Part shown: piece by piece, positions 61,117 to 64,000 of the stretch
How positions within the stretch are numbered: the first letter of the stretch is position 1
How the letters are laid out: each line of letters begins with the position of its first letter
Assembly: GCF_041103235.1 (NCBI RefSeq)
Contig: NZ_JBGCUN010000001.1
Location: 2,821,765-2,885,764 of the forward strand
Length of the DNA: 64,000 nt
Reading direction: 5' to 3'
Source of the DNA: Yoonia sp. R2331
GTDB lineage: Bacteria; Pseudomonadota; Alphaproteobacteria; Rhodobacterales; Rhodobacteraceae
Program-made: the position numbers and the translations under genes
The notes under the pieces: model-generated
Told to the model about the DNA's origin: nothing
Seen by the model: only the letters and a program-made list of their open reading frames with translations
Databases searched by the model: none

Positions 61117-61779
61117 ATGACATTGCGCAGGCGGATCGAACATTCAAAGCTGTTGGCGGGCGTTTTGGCCGGGTTGGCCGGGGCGTACCTGCGGTTTTGC
61201 CGGGCAACAACGCGCTGGCAGCGCGAAGGGTTTGACGATCTGGCGGCTGATCTGGCCGAGGGGCCAGTGCTGGTGGTGATGTGGCACGAGTGTTCGTTGA
61301 TGGGCCCGCTCTTGTGGCCGCTTGAGATGGGACCACTGTCGACCCTTTACGCCAGTTCGCCGATTGGCCGTGTCTCGGGCGCGTTGCAGCGGCAATCGGG
61401 ACTGCAGCCGATGGAAATGGCCGAGGGCACATCCAACTTGGCGGCGTCGCGCGTTGTGCTGCGCCGGGTGCGCGAAGGATCAAGCATTGGGATCGCTGCT
61501 GACGGGCCTTTGGGCCCTGCGCGGCAGGTCAAGGACGCGCCGCTTGATTGGGCTCGTGCGATGCAGCGCCCGGTTTACGGCTTTGCCTATCGCACGTCTC
61601 GTGGGCGAAAGCTGAAGACATGGGATCAGATGTGGCTGCCCCTGCCCTTCGCCCGCGGTCGGGTGGTTTTTGCGCGGTGGGACGGTGCGCCGGGGCGGCG
61701 AGACGACAACGCGGCGTGGCGGGACAGTCTGACCGGGTTTCTGAACGACCAGAGCGATCAGGTGGCGCGCCCGATCTGA
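61117..61779 (+). CDS. DUF374-type lysophospholipid acyltransferase family protein
   Basis: 220 residues. VLVVMWHECSLMGPLLWPLE (about residues 51-70) holds the conserved histidine region of the DUF374/LPLAT class, and GIAADGPLGPARQVKDA (about residues 125-141) is its second hallmark. Relatives are thought to acylate lipids at the inner membrane; direct evidence is sparse. An AAGGGG ribosome binding site precedes the ATG. Its 3' end overlaps the convergent acetyltransferase by 22 bases. Confidence 0.78.
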   Translation: MTLRRRIEHSKLLAGVLAGLAGAYLRFCRATTRWQREGFDDLAADLAEGPVLVVMWHECSLMGPLLWPLEMGPLSTLYASSPIGRVSGALQRQSGLQPMEMAEGTSNLAASRVVLRRVREGSSIGIAADGPLGPARQVKDAPLDWARAMQRPVYGFAYRTSRGRKLKTWDQMWLPLPFARGRVVFARWDGAPGRRDDNAAWRDSLTGFLNDQSDQVARPI

Positions 61780-62426
61780 TCTGCCACAGCGCGGAGCGCG
61801 ATCAGATCACCGCCGACAATCGCGGCCTCTTGCGCGCGGATGTCCGCAATCGGCCAGTCCCACCAGGCGATGGAGTTGAGGGCCGCAATCGTCGTGTCAT
61901 CAAACCGCATGCGAATGACCCGCGCGGGGTTTCCGCCAACAATGGCATAATCCGGCACCTTGCCTGCCACCACGGCCCGGGCGGCCACAATCACGCCGTT
62001 GCCAATACTGGCACCGGGCATGACCGTCGCCCCCTGCCCCAGCCAGACATCGTGGCCCACGGTCGTGTCAGGGCCGGGATCAGGCATTGCAGGTGTGTCC
62101 AGCAGCCCGCCATCGAAGATGCCAAAGGGAAAGCTGGAAAACCCGTCGAACCGGTGATTGGCCGAGGATGTGATGAAGGTGACGCCATCCGCAATCTGGC
62201 AGAATTTGCCGATGCGCAGCATCTCCGGCGAGAACGGATAGAGGTAGGGTGCCAGGTGAAACGCCCAGTCATCGGGTGGCTGATGGGCGCTGGCATAGGT
62301 GAAGTCGCCGACGTCGAGCCGCGGGTGGTCCTTTGTCGCAGGGGTCAGAAAAACCGTGCCTGAATGATCCCGTGCGGACGCGAGTTTCATAGGGTAAAGC
62401 GTGTCGGGTGATGGGAATGTCGTCAT
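61758..62426 (-). CDS. CatB/Vat-type hexapeptide O-acetyltransferase
   Basis: 222 residues. The left-handed beta-helix shows in GDFTYAS, RIGKFCQIADGVTFITSSAN and VGHDVWLGQGATVMPGASIG; the loop histidine of NHRFDGFSSFPFG is the likely catalytic base. Such enzymes acetylate antibiotics (streptogramins, chloramphenicol) or sugars; here a sugar or house-keeping substrate is as likely as resistance. The start at 62426 fits the family. Confidence 0.82.
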   Translation of the reverse strand: MTTFPSPDTLYPMKLASARDHSGTVFLTPATKDHPRLDVGDFTYASAHQPPDDWAFHLAPYLYPFSPEMLRIGKFCQIADGVTFITSSANHRFDGFSSFPFGIFDGGLLDTPAMPDPGPDTTVGHDVWLGQGATVMPGASIGNGVIVAARAVVAGKVPDYAIVGGNPARVIRMRFDDTTIAALNSIAWWDWPIADIRAQEAAIVGGDLIALRAVADQIGRAT

Positions 62427-62509
62427 GTCGATGGTGATAGCCCATCGTTCGCGCGACGGCAAAGCGGGCGGTGTCGTGGTTTGAGGTTCGCGACGGTTGT
62501 GCTGTGGTT

Positions 62510-62532
62510 AAGCCGGGGTTTTACCCCGGCTT
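62510..62532. repeat. Palindromic repeat, CCGGGGT-type
   Basis: AAGCCGGGG TTTT CCCCGGCTT-like perfect arms around a short A/T centre. It is related to the palindromes at 30134 and 36458. Confidence 0.7.
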
Positions 62533-62607
62533 GGGAAACGGTCACCGGTTGGCCAAAACGACACGAGGCGCTCTCCGCCCTCTGCGCACTTCCTTTGCCG
62601 GTGGCGA

Positions 62608-62651
62608 AAAATCCTTCGAAGGATTTTGACCAGACCTTTCGAAAGGTCTGG
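62608..62651. repeat. Tandem perfect palindromes downstream of the second tuf
   Basis: A 20-base palindrome AAAATCCTTCGAAGGATTTT (62608-62627) and a 22-base one with arms CCAGACCTTTC/GAAAGGTCTGG (62630-62651), both centred on TTCGAA. Same twin design as in the rpoB-rpoC gap. Confidence 0.85.
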
Positions 62652-62677
62652 GGCGCGTAGGGTGGGATGCGTCACAG

Positions 62678-62709
62678 CAAAAGGCCGCCGGGTTTCTCCA
62701 GCGGCCTTT
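62678..62709 (-). terminator. Intrinsic terminator of the second tuf copy
   Basis: AAAGGCCGC and GCGGCCTTT arms with an inner CGGGTTTCTCCA segment, followed on the minus strand by TTTTGCTG. The flanking CATTCTCAACCGGGT is nearly shared with the first copy's 3' side. Confidence 0.8.
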
Positions 62710-62820
62710 CTTCATTCTCAACCGGGTCAGGCCCAGAGATCGTCTGAGTGGGACGCTCTCATGACTTCTGCGAAGTCACTGCCGCATCCCACCCGGTGCG
62801 CGGGCTACGCCCGCACCCCG

Positions 62821-63996
<1,176 letters not shown>

Positions 63997-64000
63997 GGTG

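Overview
The window is a stretch of an alphaproteobacterial chromosome, most likely from a marine Rhodobacteraceae (Roseobacter-group) bacterium. The clues are the protein sequences of the ribosomal and RNA polymerase genes, the C-P lyase operon type with a DUF1045 protein and a divergent phnF, and the combination of UPF0314, DUF2200 and HWE-kinase genes. The genus is not determined. The backbone is the minus-strand translation/transcription super-cluster, read right to left: tuf, tRNA-Trp, secE, nusG, rplK-rplA, rplJ-rplL, rpoB-rpoC, rpsL-rpsG-fusA-tuf, rpsJ-rplC-rplD-rplW, rplB-rpsS-rplV-rpsC-rplP, rpmC-rpsQ-rplN-rplX-rplE-rpsN-rpsH.

This normally compact cluster is broken at many joints by unrelated genes: a sulfotransferase-like gene (secE/tRNA-Trp), a terminator (secE/nusG), GGDEF and sulfatase-type genes (rplA/rplJ), a glycosyltransferase (rplL/rpoB), an outer-membrane-like protein, desaturase and DMT exporter (rpoC/rpsL), a P63C protein (tuf/rpsJ), a hypothetical and a DUF2200 gene (rplW/rplB), and a 25.2-kb block between rplP and rpmC. 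Several severed r-protein blocks have their own closely similar sigma70-type promoter (TTGCCA-like, 17-18 bp, TATACG-like), and several upstream blocks end in an intrinsic terminator, so the pieces look like independent transcription units.

The 25.2-kb block holds three sub-regions. At 2.3-5.9 kb lie a small membrane protein, a 2OG-Fe(II) oxygenase-like protein, DUF4334, UPF0314, and an HWE kinase/response regulator pair. At 6.4-23.5 kb lies a phosphorus-scavenging island: phnCDEE transporter, complete C-P lyase set phnGHIJKLNM with phnF regulator, DUF1045 2H-phosphoesterase, an internal HAD phosphatase, a GDPD, a secreted phytase-like protein, and a phosphonate-associated hexapeptide transferase broken by an amber codon. 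Pho-box-like sites sit in the phnC/small-secreted-gene divergent region. At 23.6-26.8 kb lies an arsenate-detoxification operon (arsR-arsC fusion, GAPDH, arsJ) with a palindromic operator. A frameshifted tyrosine-recombinase remnant lies between the ars operon and rplP, pointing to past mobile-element activity at this edge.

Other notable features are two tuf genes encoding identical proteins whose DNA differs only in the last 46 bases (a gene-conversion footprint), families of short palindromic repeats in the gaps of the ribosomal operons, twin perfect palindromes filling the rpoB-rpoC gap, and a long Ala/Glu tail on L3.
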